From JAKALX01 sp964508715 (lineage in GTDB: Bacteria > Chloroflexota > Dehalococcoidia > Tepidiformales > Tepidiformaceae): a stretch of DNA of 64,000 bases. Of the stretch, positions 24,181 to 31,631 are shown piece after piece; position 1 is the first letter of the stretch; each line of letters starts with the position of its first letter. A program made the translations under genes and the position numbers. The stretch covers positions 189,650 through 253,649 of the forward strand of contig CAZDUX010000002.1 of NCBI GenBank assembly GCA_964508715.1, written 5' to 3'. Below the pieces are notes generated by a model, which was not told the DNA's origin, did not search any database, and was given only the letters and a program-made list of their open reading frames with translations.

Positions 24181-24962
24181 GCCGCTTCCCGCATGTCTTC
24201 TTTCTTCGACCGCTCGCGTGGCTGGAGGAAGCCCTCGAGCTTCTCGCGGACGATGCGGGGGTTATCGCCAGACTGGATGGACATGAGACCCTCGATGACG
24301 ACAGCGAGGGCATGCTGCTCATTTTTCGCATTGTTCTTGAGCTTGTTGGCGAGCGGGAGCCAGAAGACATTGGCCGTGAAGACGCCATAGAAGGTGGCGA
24401 CGAAGGCGGTGGCGATACCGGGGCCGATCTCGTCCGGCTGGTCGAGGTGGCCCATGACGCCCATGAGGCCCATGACGGCGCCGAGAACGCCAATGGTGGG
24501 GGCGATCCCGCCAAGGAACTCGAGAGCGGCGTAGTTGGCTTCGTGACGGTGCTTGGTGGACTCGGCCTCGATCTCCATGATCTCGCGAAGGAGTTCAGGG
24601 TCGGTGCCGTCAATCATCAGCTGGACGCCCTTGCGGGTGAACGGGTCGTGGATCTGGCCAACATCTCCCTCGAGGGCAAGGAGGCCTTCGCGGCGTGCCT
24701 TATCGGCCATGGTGACGAAGAGGTCAACGGTGCCGGCGGAATCGTGTGCACCGCCTCCGAAGAAGGCTTTCATGAGGAACTTGGGGAGGCCGATCATGAC
24801 GGCCAGGGGCTGGGAGATCATCATGGCGCCGAAGGAGCCGACGACGACGATCATCAGGCCAGGGATGTTGAAGAGGGCGGCCGGGTTGCCGCCTTCGATG
24901 ACATTGCCACCGATGATGCCAATGACCGCAAGACCGATACCAATGACGGTTGCAAGGTCCAT
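24177..24962 (-). CDS. motA: Stator protein MotA
   Basis: 261 residues, four membrane helices. Conserved GIIGGNVIEGGNPAALFNIP at the N-terminus, the cytoplasmic loop with DKARREGLLALEGDVGQIHD, and the TM3 signature GIAPTIGVLGAVMGLMGVM. The C-terminal LPLANKLKNNAKNEQHAL is typical of MotA. Whether protons or sodium drive it cannot be settled by eye. It abuts swrD with no gap. Confidence 0.96.
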   Translation of the reverse strand: MDLATVIGIGLAVIGIIGGNVIEGGNPAALFNIPGLMIVVVGSFGAMMISQPLAVMIGLPKFLMKAFFGGGAHDSAGTVDLFVTMADKARREGLLALEGDVGQIHDPFTRKGVQLMIDGTDPELLREIMEIEAESTKHRHEANYAALEFLGGIAPTIGVLGAVMGLMGVMGHLDQPDEIGPGIATAFVATFYGVFTANVFWLPLANKLKNNAKNEQHALAVVIEGLMSIQSGDNPRIVREKLEGFLQPRERSKKEDMREAA

Positions 24963-25163
24963 CTAGCTCACCCTCCGCACAGCACCGATGCTCATACGCC
25001 GGAACTCGGCGATGCGTTCAACGATCACCGCAGGAGATTCGGCACAGACATAGCGGTGACCGTTGGTGAGGGTGACGTGGGTGTCGTGGCTCGCCTCGAG
25101 GACCTCGATCAGGTCGGGGTTCAGGTAGAAGACGGTGCCATCGATGCGGGTGAGCTGGATCAT
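24963..25163 (-). CDS. swrD: SwrD/FlbD-family protein
   Basis: 66 residues from ATG 25163. MIQLTRIDGTVFYLNPDLIE with VLEASHDTHVTLTNGHRYVC is the SwrD/FlbD pattern (I-x-L-T-x-x-x-G-x-x-x-x-L-N-x-x-x-I). SwrD raises stator torque in Bacillus. First gene of the mot-fliL-fliY-fliO operon, with the shared flagellar promoter 26-71 bases upstream. Confidence 0.9.
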   Translation of the reverse strand: MIQLTRIDGTVFYLNPDLIEVLEASHDTHVTLTNGHRYVCAESPAVIVERIAEFRRMSIGAVRRVS

Positions 25164-25188
25164 GTGGTACGCCGAATCCGAGTTGGGT

Positions 25189-25234
25189 TCAGCGTAGGCA
25201 GCGTGCTCCATGGCGGGCATCGGGGAAGGCCCAT
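25189..25234 (-). promoter_or_regulatory. swrD-mot operon promoter with regulator-type boxes
   Basis: Minus strand ATGGGCCTTCCCCGATGC, 18 bases, CCTACGCTGA. This matches the fliP promoter at 16 of 18 and 10 of 10 box positions with identical spacing, although the 18-base spacer is unrelated. TACGCT is the likely -10. Confidence 0.65.
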
Positions 25235-25381
25235 GGTGCGCAGAGCCAAACCCTCAGATTCCCGGGGCTGAGTACTGAGTGACGCGTCCGGAGCGGTGGG
25301 TACGCGTGTGGGGATTGCCAGCGGACGTGCGACAGCTGCGAAAGGACCCGGCTTCACGGGGTGCTACCAGCACAGCAAGAA

Positions 25382-25401
25382 GCCCGGTCGCATGACCGGG
25401 C
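25382..25401 (-). terminator. Intrinsic terminator after the response regulator gene
   Basis: GCCCGGTC, loop ATGC, GACCGGGC on the minus strand, then TTCTTGCTG, 36 bases past the regulator's stop. Shows that the regulator is a single-gene unit separate from swrD. Confidence 0.8.
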
Positions 25402-25437
25402 CTCTTGTATAGCGATATGGAGCCTGGCGTCGCGGCC

Positions 25438-26238
25438 CTATGCGCCGGCGATCGCGCCGTCCTCGCCAAAGCCGACGAGCATACGCTCGGCCTCTTCGAT
25501 GCTCTCGAGACGGACGATGCCCTTGCGGATGGCGTAGCGGATAAGGTCGGTGCGGTTGCGGGCGTGGAGCTTGGCCATGATATGGGCCTTGTGTGCCTCA
25601 ACGGTCTTCACGCTGATGAAGAGTTCGTTGGCGATGCCCTGGTTGGTGTAGCCTTCGGCGATGAGCTGGAGGACTTCGCGCTCGCGGCTGGTGAGAGTTT
25701 CGACACCGGAACGCTGGTCGGAGCGCTTCGCCTGATAGAGAACCTCGGCGAGGTCGAAGCCTTCGCTGAGGGCACTCGAGAAGTAACTGTTGCCTCGGTG
25801 GACCGTCTGGATAGCGAGGACGAGCTCGGACACATCCGACTTCTTGATGATGTATCCGGAGGCGCCAGAGCGAATGGATTCGAGCAGCTGATCTTCATCG
25901 ACGAAGCCGCTGAGCATGACGACGCGGGTGCCCGGATTGGAGCGGCGGATCTGGCGGGTCGCCTCGAGTCCGTTCAGGCCCGGCATGACGACATCCATGA
26001 GGACGACATCGGGGCTGTACTTCTCGACGGCAGTAACGGCTTCGCGGCCATTTTCGACGTCGGCAACCACTTCGAGTTCAGGCTGGCTCTCGAGCAGCAT
26101 CCGGAGGGCCTGCCGGATGACGGCGTGGTCATCGACAAGGAGGATGCGGATTGGGTGCTGGGAACGGGCCTGGCCCGTGGCAGCAGATGGACCGGGGCGG
26201 GAGATAATTGGCCGTCCAGCGGATCGCGGAGAGTTCAT
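25438..26238 (-). CDS. NarL/LuxR-family response regulator (candidate flagellar regulator)
   Basis: 266 residues from ATG 26238 (GAGG 10 bases upstream). A 27-residue basic leader precedes a receiver domain with the acidic pair DD (36-37), phosphoacceptor Asp82 in VLMDVVMPGLNG and the KK switch lysine in YIIKKSD. The C-terminal GerE/LuxR helix-turn-helix reads LTSREREVLQLIAEGYTNQG and SVKTVEAHKAHIMAKL. No histidine kinase lies nearby, so it is an orphan here. It is transcribed alone from a promoter carrying the same TTCCCCAATAC box as the flagellar operons, which suggests self-control and control of fliP and swrD. Confidence 0.93.
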   Translation of the reverse strand: MNSPRSAGRPIISRPGPSAATGQARSQHPIRILLVDDHAVIRQALRMLLESQPELEVVADVENGREAVTAVEKYSPDVVLMDVVMPGLNGLEATRQIRRSNPGTRVVMLSGFVDEDQLLESIRSGASGYIIKKSDVSELVLAIQTVHRGNSYFSSALSEGFDLAEVLYQAKRSDQRSGVETLTSREREVLQLIAEGYTNQGIANELFISVKTVEAHKAHIMAKLHARNRTDLIRYAIRKGIVRLESIEEAERMLVGFGEDGAIAGA

Positions 26239-26320
26239 GCCTATCGCCTCGTGGCAGAATCCCCAGGGGCCACTGTGTGCTGGCTGCCGTAGCAAGGTCA
26301 CTGAGAAGCCAGACGGAAAA

Positions 26321-26404
26321 CCCTTAGGGCTCCCTGTAGTCTAGGCCGATACAACAGTGCGCGTATTGGGGAATTCCCTAGTCTCCACCGGATTTCCCCT
26401 AAGG
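26321..26404 (-). promoter_or_regulatory. Promoter of the response regulator gene, with repeated GGGGAA/CCTTAGGG boxes
   Basis: On the minus strand CCTTAGGGGAAA (26393-26404), then TAGGGAATTCCCCAATAC (26363-26380), 19 bases, and -10-like TAGACT (26338-26343). A palindromic CCCTAAGGG (26321-26329) lies just after the expected start point. TTCCCCAATAC is identical to the fliP box. The clustering of inverted half-sites fits binding of a dimeric LuxR-type protein, most simply the gene's own product. Confidence 0.6.
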
Positions 26405-26452
26405 AGGCAGCGGCGTGTCACCCAATACCACGGGGTTGGGGCCGTAGGGGTA

Positions 26453-26740
26453 TCAGATGCTGAAGAAGGCTCGCTCCACCTGACCCGGTTCGGAAACGAG
26501 GTGTATCTCACTGCGGATGGCGAGGAAGGACTGCGAGTTCGCTGCAGCTTCGGCAGCGTTTTCATCGCGATAGACGACGATCCGAGCGATCTCACCACTA
26601 TCGTCGTGAGGCTTGAGGACAAAGGACTCGATGCAACCATCCTGGTCCTTCGAGAGGTCATCGAGTTTCCGCATGAGGTCTTCGAGGCGGGCTTCCTGGC
26701 CGTGGCGAGGGCGGGCGACAGAAAGGCGGATATAGGACAT
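26453..26740 (-). CDS. ABM-domain (monooxygenase-like) small protein
   Basis: 95 residues with a GGAGG ribosome site 9 bases upstream. MSYIRLSVARPRHGQEARLE, SKDQDGCIESFVLKPHDDSG, RIVVYRDENAAEAAANSQSF match the dimeric alpha/beta barrel of antibiotic-biosynthesis-monooxygenase-like proteins. No cofactor site can be read; many members bind haem or small quinones, others have no known activity. It lies between the zinc-ribbon gene and the response regulator, with terminators or promoters on both sides. Confidence 0.7.
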   Translation of the reverse strand: MSYIRLSVARPRHGQEARLEDLMRKLDDLSKDQDGCIESFVLKPHDDSGEIARIVVYRDENAAEAAANSQSFLAIRSEIHLVSEPGQVERAFFSI

Positions 26741-26800
26741 GGGTTGGACCTCCGTGTCGGTGAGAAGGAATGATAGTGAGGCGCCACATGGGAACGCAAA

Positions 26801-26822
26801 GGCCCTCGTTTGTACGAGGGCC
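26801..26822 (-). terminator. Intrinsic terminator after the zinc-ribbon gene
   Basis: GGCCCTCGT, ACAA, ACGAGGGCC then TTTGCGTTCC on the minus strand, 26 bases past the stop of the 72-aa gene. Confidence 0.85.
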
Positions 26823-26848
26823 GAAAAGCGTGTGAAACCGTGGCCGGT

Positions 26849-27067
26849 TCAGAGCCGAAGCTTACCGTGAGACGGCTGGCGGCGGCGCTGGCGCTGGGGC
26901 AGTGCGGCCTCTTCGGCGGCGAGGTCGACGGGCGGGCTGGTGAGGACCTCATGAACGTAGCCGCACATGATGCAGCTACCATAGGTGCCGTGCCAGTCGC
27001 GCTCAACGATCATGGAGCCGCGGCACTTGGGGCACGAACGGGGTGGGGCTTCCTGCAAAGCCGGCAT
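26849..27067 (-). CDS. 72-residue zinc-ribbon protein under a c-di-AMP riboswitch
   Basis: Unknown function. Two CxxC knuckles, CPKC and CIMC about 18 residues apart (SCPKCRGSMIVERDWHGTYG, then SCIMCGYVH), form a zinc ribbon, followed by a basic tail QRQRRRQPSHGKLRL. Strong ribosome site AGGAGGGAG 10 bases before the ATG. It has its own promoter, riboswitch leader and terminator, so it is the riboswitch's only evident target. Such short ribbon proteins often bind RNA, DNA or RNA polymerase. Confidence 0.75.
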   Translation of the reverse strand: MPALQEAPPRSCPKCRGSMIVERDWHGTYGSCIMCGYVHEVLTSPPVDLAAEEAALPQRQRRRQPSHGKLRL

Positions 27068-27149
27068 AGTAAGACTCTCCCTCCTAATACGAGACGTTCA
27101 AAAAGATAGGGTCCGAGGACAGAGACGAAGCCTCGAAGCGGCCTACCTG

Positions 27150-27330
27150 GCCGCCAGGCCTTCCTTCTGCCGACGGGGTTAGCTGACGGGTTCGGGCGGA
27201 AGGACGCCCTATCGGCCGGAACGGGCTTCGACCGAATTCACCCCTGCGGTGGTTCCCCCGTTGCGTCGGAGACGCATTAGGCAGCGATTGCGCGGATTAC
27301 CGAGCGCGGTATGGGCAACGCGGTACCCAT
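27150..27330 (-). ncRNA. c-di-AMP (ydaO/yuaA) riboswitch
   Basis: The minus-strand leader carries the diagnostic ydaO conserved blocks in order. These are GGTAATCCGCGCAATCGCT, GTCTCCGACGCAACGGGGGA with ACCACC, GGGGTGAA, GATAGGGCGTCCTTCCGCC, and CGAACCCGTCAGCTAACCCC with GTCGGC. GTCAGCTAACC is the family's hallmark. These RNAs usually turn genes off when c-di-AMP binds. The downstream gene is a 72-aa zinc-ribbon protein, not one of the usual cell-wall or potassium targets. Exact ends are estimated. Confidence 0.88.
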
Positions 27331-27336
27331 GGGCTG

Positions 27337-27366
27337 ACGCTAACAAGTTCGTAACAAGGGTGTCAA
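27337..27366 (-). promoter_or_regulatory. Promoter of the riboswitch transcript
   Basis: Perfect -35 TTGACA, 18-base spacer, -10 TAGCGT (TAnnnT as in other promoters here). The predicted start at about 27330 coincides with the riboswitch 5' end. The -35 lies inside an AACAAGGG/CCCTTGTT inverted repeat that could be an operator. Confidence 0.65.
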
Positions 27367-27479
27367 CCCTTGTTTGCGATTTCCATCACAAATTTACTCG
27401 TCGGTTTGCATAAGGGGGTGATCAATTCCCCTGTCGGGCGATTTGGGTGGCAGAACACGAGCCCCACGGTGCTACAGCC

Positions 27480-28049
27480 TCATGTCAAATGATCACCTGC
27501 CAGCACTCCATCGTCCCACTGGAGTTCGCCTCGGAGGAGGCCCATGACGAGCACATCACGGTAGGAACCGAAGCTGTAAAAGGCCTGGCGGCGCGTCCCC
27601 TCGTGCTTGAAGCCGACCTTCTCGTAGACGCGAATGGCTCGTGTGTTGTCGGCGTGGACGTCGAGCTGGATACGCTGGAGGTTCATCTGCTCGAAGCCGA
27701 AGCGGCAGAGGACACGCATCGCGTCCGTACCGTAGCCTCCGTTCCAGTAGGTCTTGTCGCCGAGGGCGATGCCAAGTTCGGCAGAGCGGTTCTCCGGATT
27801 AACGTGCTCGAGGCCGATGCCCCCAATGAGGCGGGAATCGGCGAGGGTTTCGACACCGAAACTGGCGTTCGTGTAGCCGACGGCGCTGACGTGTTCGATG
27901 AAAGCACGTTCGACGCTGTGAGAGAGCGGGTAGCGGATGGTGAGGTGACGGGTGACCTCCGGGTCATTGAACCAGCGGTAGAGCAGTGGTTCATCTTCTG
28001 GTTCGCGGGCACGAAGACGGACGAGCCGCCCTTCAAAAGGGGATTCCAT
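27480..28049 (-). CDS. GNAT-family N-acetyltransferase, RimJ/RimL type
   Basis: 189 residues; ribosome site GGAAGGAGC. Transfers an acetyl group from acetyl-CoA to an amine, substrate unknown. MESPFEGRLVRLRAREPEDE start, PENRSAELGIALGDKTYWNG, then GYGTDAMRVLCRFGFEQMNL (acetyl-CoA loop motif A) and the C-terminal DNTRAIRVYEKVGFKHEG of RimJ/RimL enzymes. Stands alone between two terminator-bounded units. Confidence 0.88.
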   Translation of the reverse strand: MESPFEGRLVRLRAREPEDEPLLYRWFNDPEVTRHLTIRYPLSHSVERAFIEHVSAVGYTNASFGVETLADSRLIGGIGLEHVNPENRSAELGIALGDKTYWNGGYGTDAMRVLCRFGFEQMNLQRIQLDVHADNTRAIRVYEKVGFKHEGTRRQAFYSFGSYRDVLVMGLLRGELQWDDGVLAGDHLT

Positions 28050-28086
28050 CGGTCTGCTCCTTCCTGTGCGTGGAGTCGGAAACGGG

Positions 28087-28113
28087 AGAGGCCCACCGGT
28101 CGGGTGGGCCTCT
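28087..28113 (-). terminator. Intrinsic terminator upstream of the GNAT gene
   Basis: An 11-bp perfect stem (AGAGGCCCACC) with a 5-base loop. It ends no annotated long gene: hppA already has its own terminator at 28373-28402. It therefore implies a short transcript between the two, see 28146-28235. Confidence 0.7.
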
Positions 28114-28145
28114 GAGTACGAATGCGGGGGTGTACATGTGTGTAC

Positions 28146-28235
28146 TCAGTGGCCCTCAAAAGCGTGTGCGTTCATACCCTTCGCCATGTCGGCAAGGGGC
28201 GAAATCGCTACCGAGGTAAGTACACGGTTTGTCAT
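28146..28235 (-). CDS. Possible 29-residue small protein or small RNA
   Basis: MTNRVLTSVAISPLADMAKG followed by MNAHAFEGH, no known family and no ribosome site. The support is its framing: TTGCCA-18 bases-TACGCT upstream (28248-28277), a predicted transcript start about 6 bases before the ATG, and a strong terminator 33 bases after the stop. A non-coding small RNA of roughly 150 bases from the same promoter is an equal alternative. The rest of the 28114-28372 stretch shows nothing else. Confidence 0.35.
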   Translation of the reverse strand: MTNRVLTSVAISPLADMAKGMNAHAFEGH

Positions 28236-28247
28236 GGATGAGTGGGT

Positions 28248-28277
28248 AGCGTAGCGAATGCGCAGCCCTGGTGGCAA
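28248..28277 (-). promoter_or_regulatory. Candidate promoter for the small transcript
   Basis: TTGCCA (5 of 6 to TTGACA), 18 bases, TACGCT. The same -10 hexamer is used by the fliP and swrD promoters. Confidence 0.4.
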
Positions 28278-28372
28278 GAGAACTGGAAAGACGACCCCGG
28301 GCACGCCAGGCCCCATCGTGACCCAGGAGAGTACGAGCAAGCAAAACTCGGCGAACGGCCAGAGATACAAGA

Positions 28373-28402
28373 ACGGGGTCCCTTCGCGTGAAGGGACCCC
28401 GT
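28373..28402 (-). terminator. Intrinsic terminator after hppA
   Basis: 13-bp perfect stem ACGGGGTCCCTTC with a 4-base loop, followed by TTCTTGTATC on the minus strand, 28 bases past the hppA stop. Confidence 0.85.
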
Positions 28403-28429
28403 CGGTGCCGGCCGGGTGAGCCGGGCGGT

Positions 28430-30850
28430 CTAGGAGATGAAGAGCGGGGCAAGGACGAGGGTGATGGTGCTCAGCAACTTCACGAGGACGTGGAGTGCCG
28501 GACCAGCCGTGTCCTTGAACGGGTCGCCAACGGTATCGCCGACGACGGCCGCGGCGTGGGTCTCTGAGCCCTTGCCGATGACATTGCCCTGGTCGTCCTT
28601 CATTCCGCCGGACTCAATGAACTTCTTGGCATTGTCCCACGCGCCACCCGCGTTATTGAGGTACGTGGCGAGGAGGACGCCGCCAATGGTGCCTACCATG
28701 AGCATACCGGCGACCGAGAGCCAGCCTTCGTTGCCATCGCCGCCGAATGCGTAGCGGAAGATGACGCCCACGGCGATCGGCATACCGACGGCAAGGATGC
28801 CGGGCAAGACCATCTCGCGGAGGGCGGAGCGGGTGGTGATGTCGACGGCACGAGCGTAGTCGGGCCTGACCTCTCCTGTCATGATCCCGGGGTTCTCACG
28901 GAACTGGCGGCGAACCTCCTCGATGATACCGCCAGCGGCCTTGCCCACAGCGCGGATGGCGAGCGAGCTAAAGAGGAAGGCGAGCATGACGCCGAGGAAC
29001 GCACCGACGAAGACATCAACCTTGCCCAGGTTGATGGGCATGATCCGTGGCAGCGGGAAGGGTGACCCCTCCTTGGCGACCGCGCAATCGGCGCCAGCCT
29101 TCTTGTCCTTCGCGAGCTTGTCGACGAAGGCAGTAGCTTCCTGGCGGTCGGAGGTGAGGAGGGTTTCAATCTCGGTATTGGAAAGGCCACATGCCTGCAG
29201 GTCGGTTGCGTGCTTCTGGATGGCGGTGGCAACGGCAGCTCGCTCATCAGAGCCCTGGCGGGTGAGGTCCAGGTCCTGGATGAGGCTTGCGTAGCGCGAG
29301 GAATCGTCGCGGGCGATCTTGCCGAACTCCACGCGCACCTCGTCGAGGTAGGCGGTGAAGAGGAGGAAGGCGGCGAGAGCAGCGGAGCCAACCGCATAGC
29401 CCTTGGTGAGCGCCTTGGTCGTATTGCCGACGGCGTCGAGAGCGTCGGTGATCTCGCGGGCTTCGGGCTTGGTGCCGGCGGCCATCTCAGTGATACCGCC
29501 GGCGTTGTCGGTAATCGGGCCGAAGGTATCCATGGCGAGCACGTAGGCGGCCGACATGAGCATGCCCATGGTAGCGACAGCAGTGCCAAACACGCCGGTA
29601 GAGATGTCGCTCACATTGGTGAGGTCGGCCTGCTTGCCGAGCGTGAACGAGACGACGAGGGCGATGCCAACGGTGATGGCGGTAACGGCGGTGGTTTCAA
29701 AACCAACCGCGGTACCGATGATCATGTTCGTGGCGGAGCCGGTGCGGCTCGCGTTCGCAATCTCCTGGACAGGGCGCCAGGAGCCGGCCGTGTAGTACTG
29801 GGTGATATAGACGAATGCGATGCCGGTCGCGATACCGACAAGGCCACAGAAGAAGAACCAGTACCACACATCGTCGAGCATGCCGTAGGTGGCTACGGCC
29901 AGGCCGATGATGCTCAGGAGGGTAATCGTCCAGTAACCACCGTTGAGGGCGCCCATGGGATCGCTGATGCGCTTCGCCCAGAAGGGAACGGTGAACATGC
30001 CGATGATGGTGGCGAAAACGCCGAAGGAGCGAAGGACGAGTGGGAAGAGGATCCACTCGACGCGCCCGGTGGCGGTGAAGATGGCGACACCGAGGATCAT
30101 CGCGCCGATGTTCTCGGCGGACATCGACTCGAAGAGGTCGGCGCCGCGGCCAGCGCAGTCTCCCACGTTATCGCCAACGAGGTCGGCGACAACGGCGGCA
30201 TTGCGAGGGTCGTCTTCGGGGATACCGGCTTCGACCTTGCCGACGAGGTCGGCGCCGACGTCGGCTGCCTTGGTGTAGATACCGCCACCAAGCTGGGCAA
30301 AGAGGGCGACGAAGCTGGCGCCGAAGCCGAAGCCAACGATAAGGAAGGGTGTCTGGTCGATCGCATGGCCGAGGATGCGGCTATAGATCGCGAACATGCT
30401 GGAGACGCCGATGAGACTGAGGGCAACGACGAGGAAGCCAGAGACGGCACCACCGCGGAGGGAGGTGTTGATCGCATCAGCAAGGCTGTTCTGTGCAGCG
30501 GCGGCGGTGCGGCCATTGGCCCGGACGGCGATGGACATCCCGATATAGCCGGAGACGCCAGAAGCGAGCGCACCGACGACGAAGGCAATACCGGTCAGGA
30601 TGCCCGTTTCGGCAGACTCTTTGAAGATGCCGACGATAACGCCGACGACGACAGATGTGACGATCGCGAGGATGCTGATCGTGCGGTACTGGCGATTCAG
30701 GAAGGCGTTGGCGCCTTCGAGAATGGTCCCGGCGACTTCCTGCATCGACGCGGTGCCTTTGTCCCGCTTGAGGACGTCGAAGGCCAGCCAGATGGCGAAC
30801 AGGACCGCCGCGGCACTTGCCAGCGGGATCATGACCTGAGCCCAGAGCAT
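28430..30850 (-). CDS. hppA: Membrane proton-pumping pyrophosphatase (K+-independent type)
   Basis: Hydrolyses pyrophosphate and pumps protons out of the cytoplasm. 806 residues from ATG 30850, about 16 membrane helices. Active-site motif KAADVGADLVGKVEAGIPED followed by DDPRNAAVVADLVGDNVGDC is complete. GNTTKALTKG carries Lys where K+-dependent enzymes have Ala, so it should be K+-independent. C-terminal GSETHAAAVVGDTVGDPFKD is standard. An extra hydrophilic stretch of roughly 90 residues (after LFTAYLDEVRVEFG, to PFPLPRIMPINLG) contains two Cys and is not usual in bacterial enzymes of about 700 residues. Confidence 0.96.
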   Translation of the reverse strand: MLWAQVMIPLASAAAVLFAIWLAFDVLKRDKGTASMQEVAGTILEGANAFLNRQYRTISILAIVTSVVVGVIVGIFKESAETGILTGIAFVVGALASGVSGYIGMSIAVRANGRTAAAAQNSLADAINTSLRGGAVSGFLVVALSLIGVSSMFAIYSRILGHAIDQTPFLIVGFGFGASFVALFAQLGGGIYTKAADVGADLVGKVEAGIPEDDPRNAAVVADLVGDNVGDCAGRGADLFESMSAENIGAMILGVAIFTATGRVEWILFPLVLRSFGVFATIIGMFTVPFWAKRISDPMGALNGGYWTITLLSIIGLAVATYGMLDDVWYWFFFCGLVGIATGIAFVYITQYYTAGSWRPVQEIANASRTGSATNMIIGTAVGFETTAVTAITVGIALVVSFTLGKQADLTNVSDISTGVFGTAVATMGMLMSAAYVLAMDTFGPITDNAGGITEMAAGTKPEAREITDALDAVGNTTKALTKGYAVGSAALAAFLLFTAYLDEVRVEFGKIARDDSSRYASLIQDLDLTRQGSDERAAVATAIQKHATDLQACGLSNTEIETLLTSDRQEATAFVDKLAKDKKAGADCAVAKEGSPFPLPRIMPINLGKVDVFVGAFLGVMLAFLFSSLAIRAVGKAAGGIIEEVRRQFRENPGIMTGEVRPDYARAVDITTRSALREMVLPGILAVGMPIAVGVIFRYAFGGDGNEGWLSVAGMLMVGTIGGVLLATYLNNAGGAWDNAKKFIESGGMKDDQGNVIGKGSETHAAAVVGDTVGDPFKDTAGPALHVLVKLLSTITLVLAPLFIS

Positions 30851-31065
30851 GGAGTCTCTCCCCTTCACCTAACTTTCGTAGTTCTGCGTGCTCTCTGACA
30901 CACACGGAACTACCGGCCGCCCAGATTGACGCGCCGAGAGCGATGCGGAGTCTATCAAGGAAGGCGGCTAAGGAAAAACGCCTTGACATAGCAGGGGGAT
31001 CGCCCATGGGCGAAGTTCACAGGATGTAATGGAGGAGGTGTTTGTGGAGGAAACAATCGCACGGC

Positions 31066-31071
31066 TACGAT
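31066..31071 (+). promoter_or_regulatory. -10 of the peroxiredoxin promoter
   Basis: TACGAT at 31066-31071 with TTGTGG 18 bases upstream (31042-31047). This places the transcript start near 31078 and gives a 28-base leader with AAGGAG before the TTG start. A perfect TTGACA at 30983 has no matching -10. Confidence 0.4.
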
Positions 31072-31105
31072 GGAATGGCGACTTCCAGAGTCGAAGGAGA
31101 GAGCA

Positions 31106-31579
31106 TTGGCAGAAACCGCGACACTCAAAGTTGGTGACGAAGCGCCAGATTTCGAACTTCCATCGAGCCCCACCGGCGACACGTTCAAGCTCAGCGACCA
31201 ACGGGGCAAGCATGCCGTAATCATCAACTTCGTGCCGGCGGCGTTCTCGCCTGTGTGCAGTAACCAGCTTCCCCTCATCGAAGAGAAGCGGGCGGAGTTC
31301 GAATCGCAGGGTGCGGTTCCGGTGGTGATCTCGAGCGACGGCGCCTGGGCACAGGCGGCATGGAAAAAGGACCTCGGGGTGAACTACCCGGTGCTCAGCG
31401 ACTTCTATCCGCTGGGTGAGACGGCACGGAAGTATGGCGTGGTGATTGAACCTCGCGGGATCGCAAATCGAGCCGTGATCGTGGTCGACAAGCACGGGAA
31501 GGTGGCGTGGATCCAGCCGACCGAGAAGATCACGGACCTGCCAGATTACGATCCGGTGATGAGCTGCCCCAAGGGCTAA
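31106..31579 (+). CDS. Peroxiredoxin (AhpC/TSA family, AhpE/BCP-like)
   Basis: Thiol peroxidase, 157 residues. I chose TTG 31106 because AAGGAG lies 6 bases before it and the protein then starts MAETATLKVGDEAPDFELPS, typical for the family. The peroxidatic Cys is in FVPAAFSPVCSNQLPLIEEK, with the supporting Arg late in the chain (GIANRAVIVVDKHGKVAW). A second Cys near the C-terminus (VMSCPKG) could resolve the sulfenic acid. Divergent from hppA. Confidence 0.93.
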   Translation: MAETATLKVGDEAPDFELPSSPTGDTFKLSDQRGKHAVIINFVPAAFSPVCSNQLPLIEEKRAEFESQGAVPVVISSDGAWAQAAWKKDLGVNYPVLSDFYPLGETARKYGVVIEPRGIANRAVIVVDKHGKVAWIQPTEKITDLPDYDPVMSCPKG

Positions 31580-31631
31580 GGGGACGACAGACCGGCCATT
31601 GACCCTGGCCGTCCAGAAGGGAGTTGCCGCC

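Noticed and set aside
29210..30898. 562-residue open frame on the plus strand opposite hppA
   Set aside because: Gly/Asp/Glu-rich antisense shadow produced by high GC; hppA on the other strand has complete family motifs.
30983..30988. Perfect TTGACA before the peroxiredoxin gene
   Set aside because: No -10-like hexamer at 16-18 bases; TACGAT further down with its own upstream TTG fits better.
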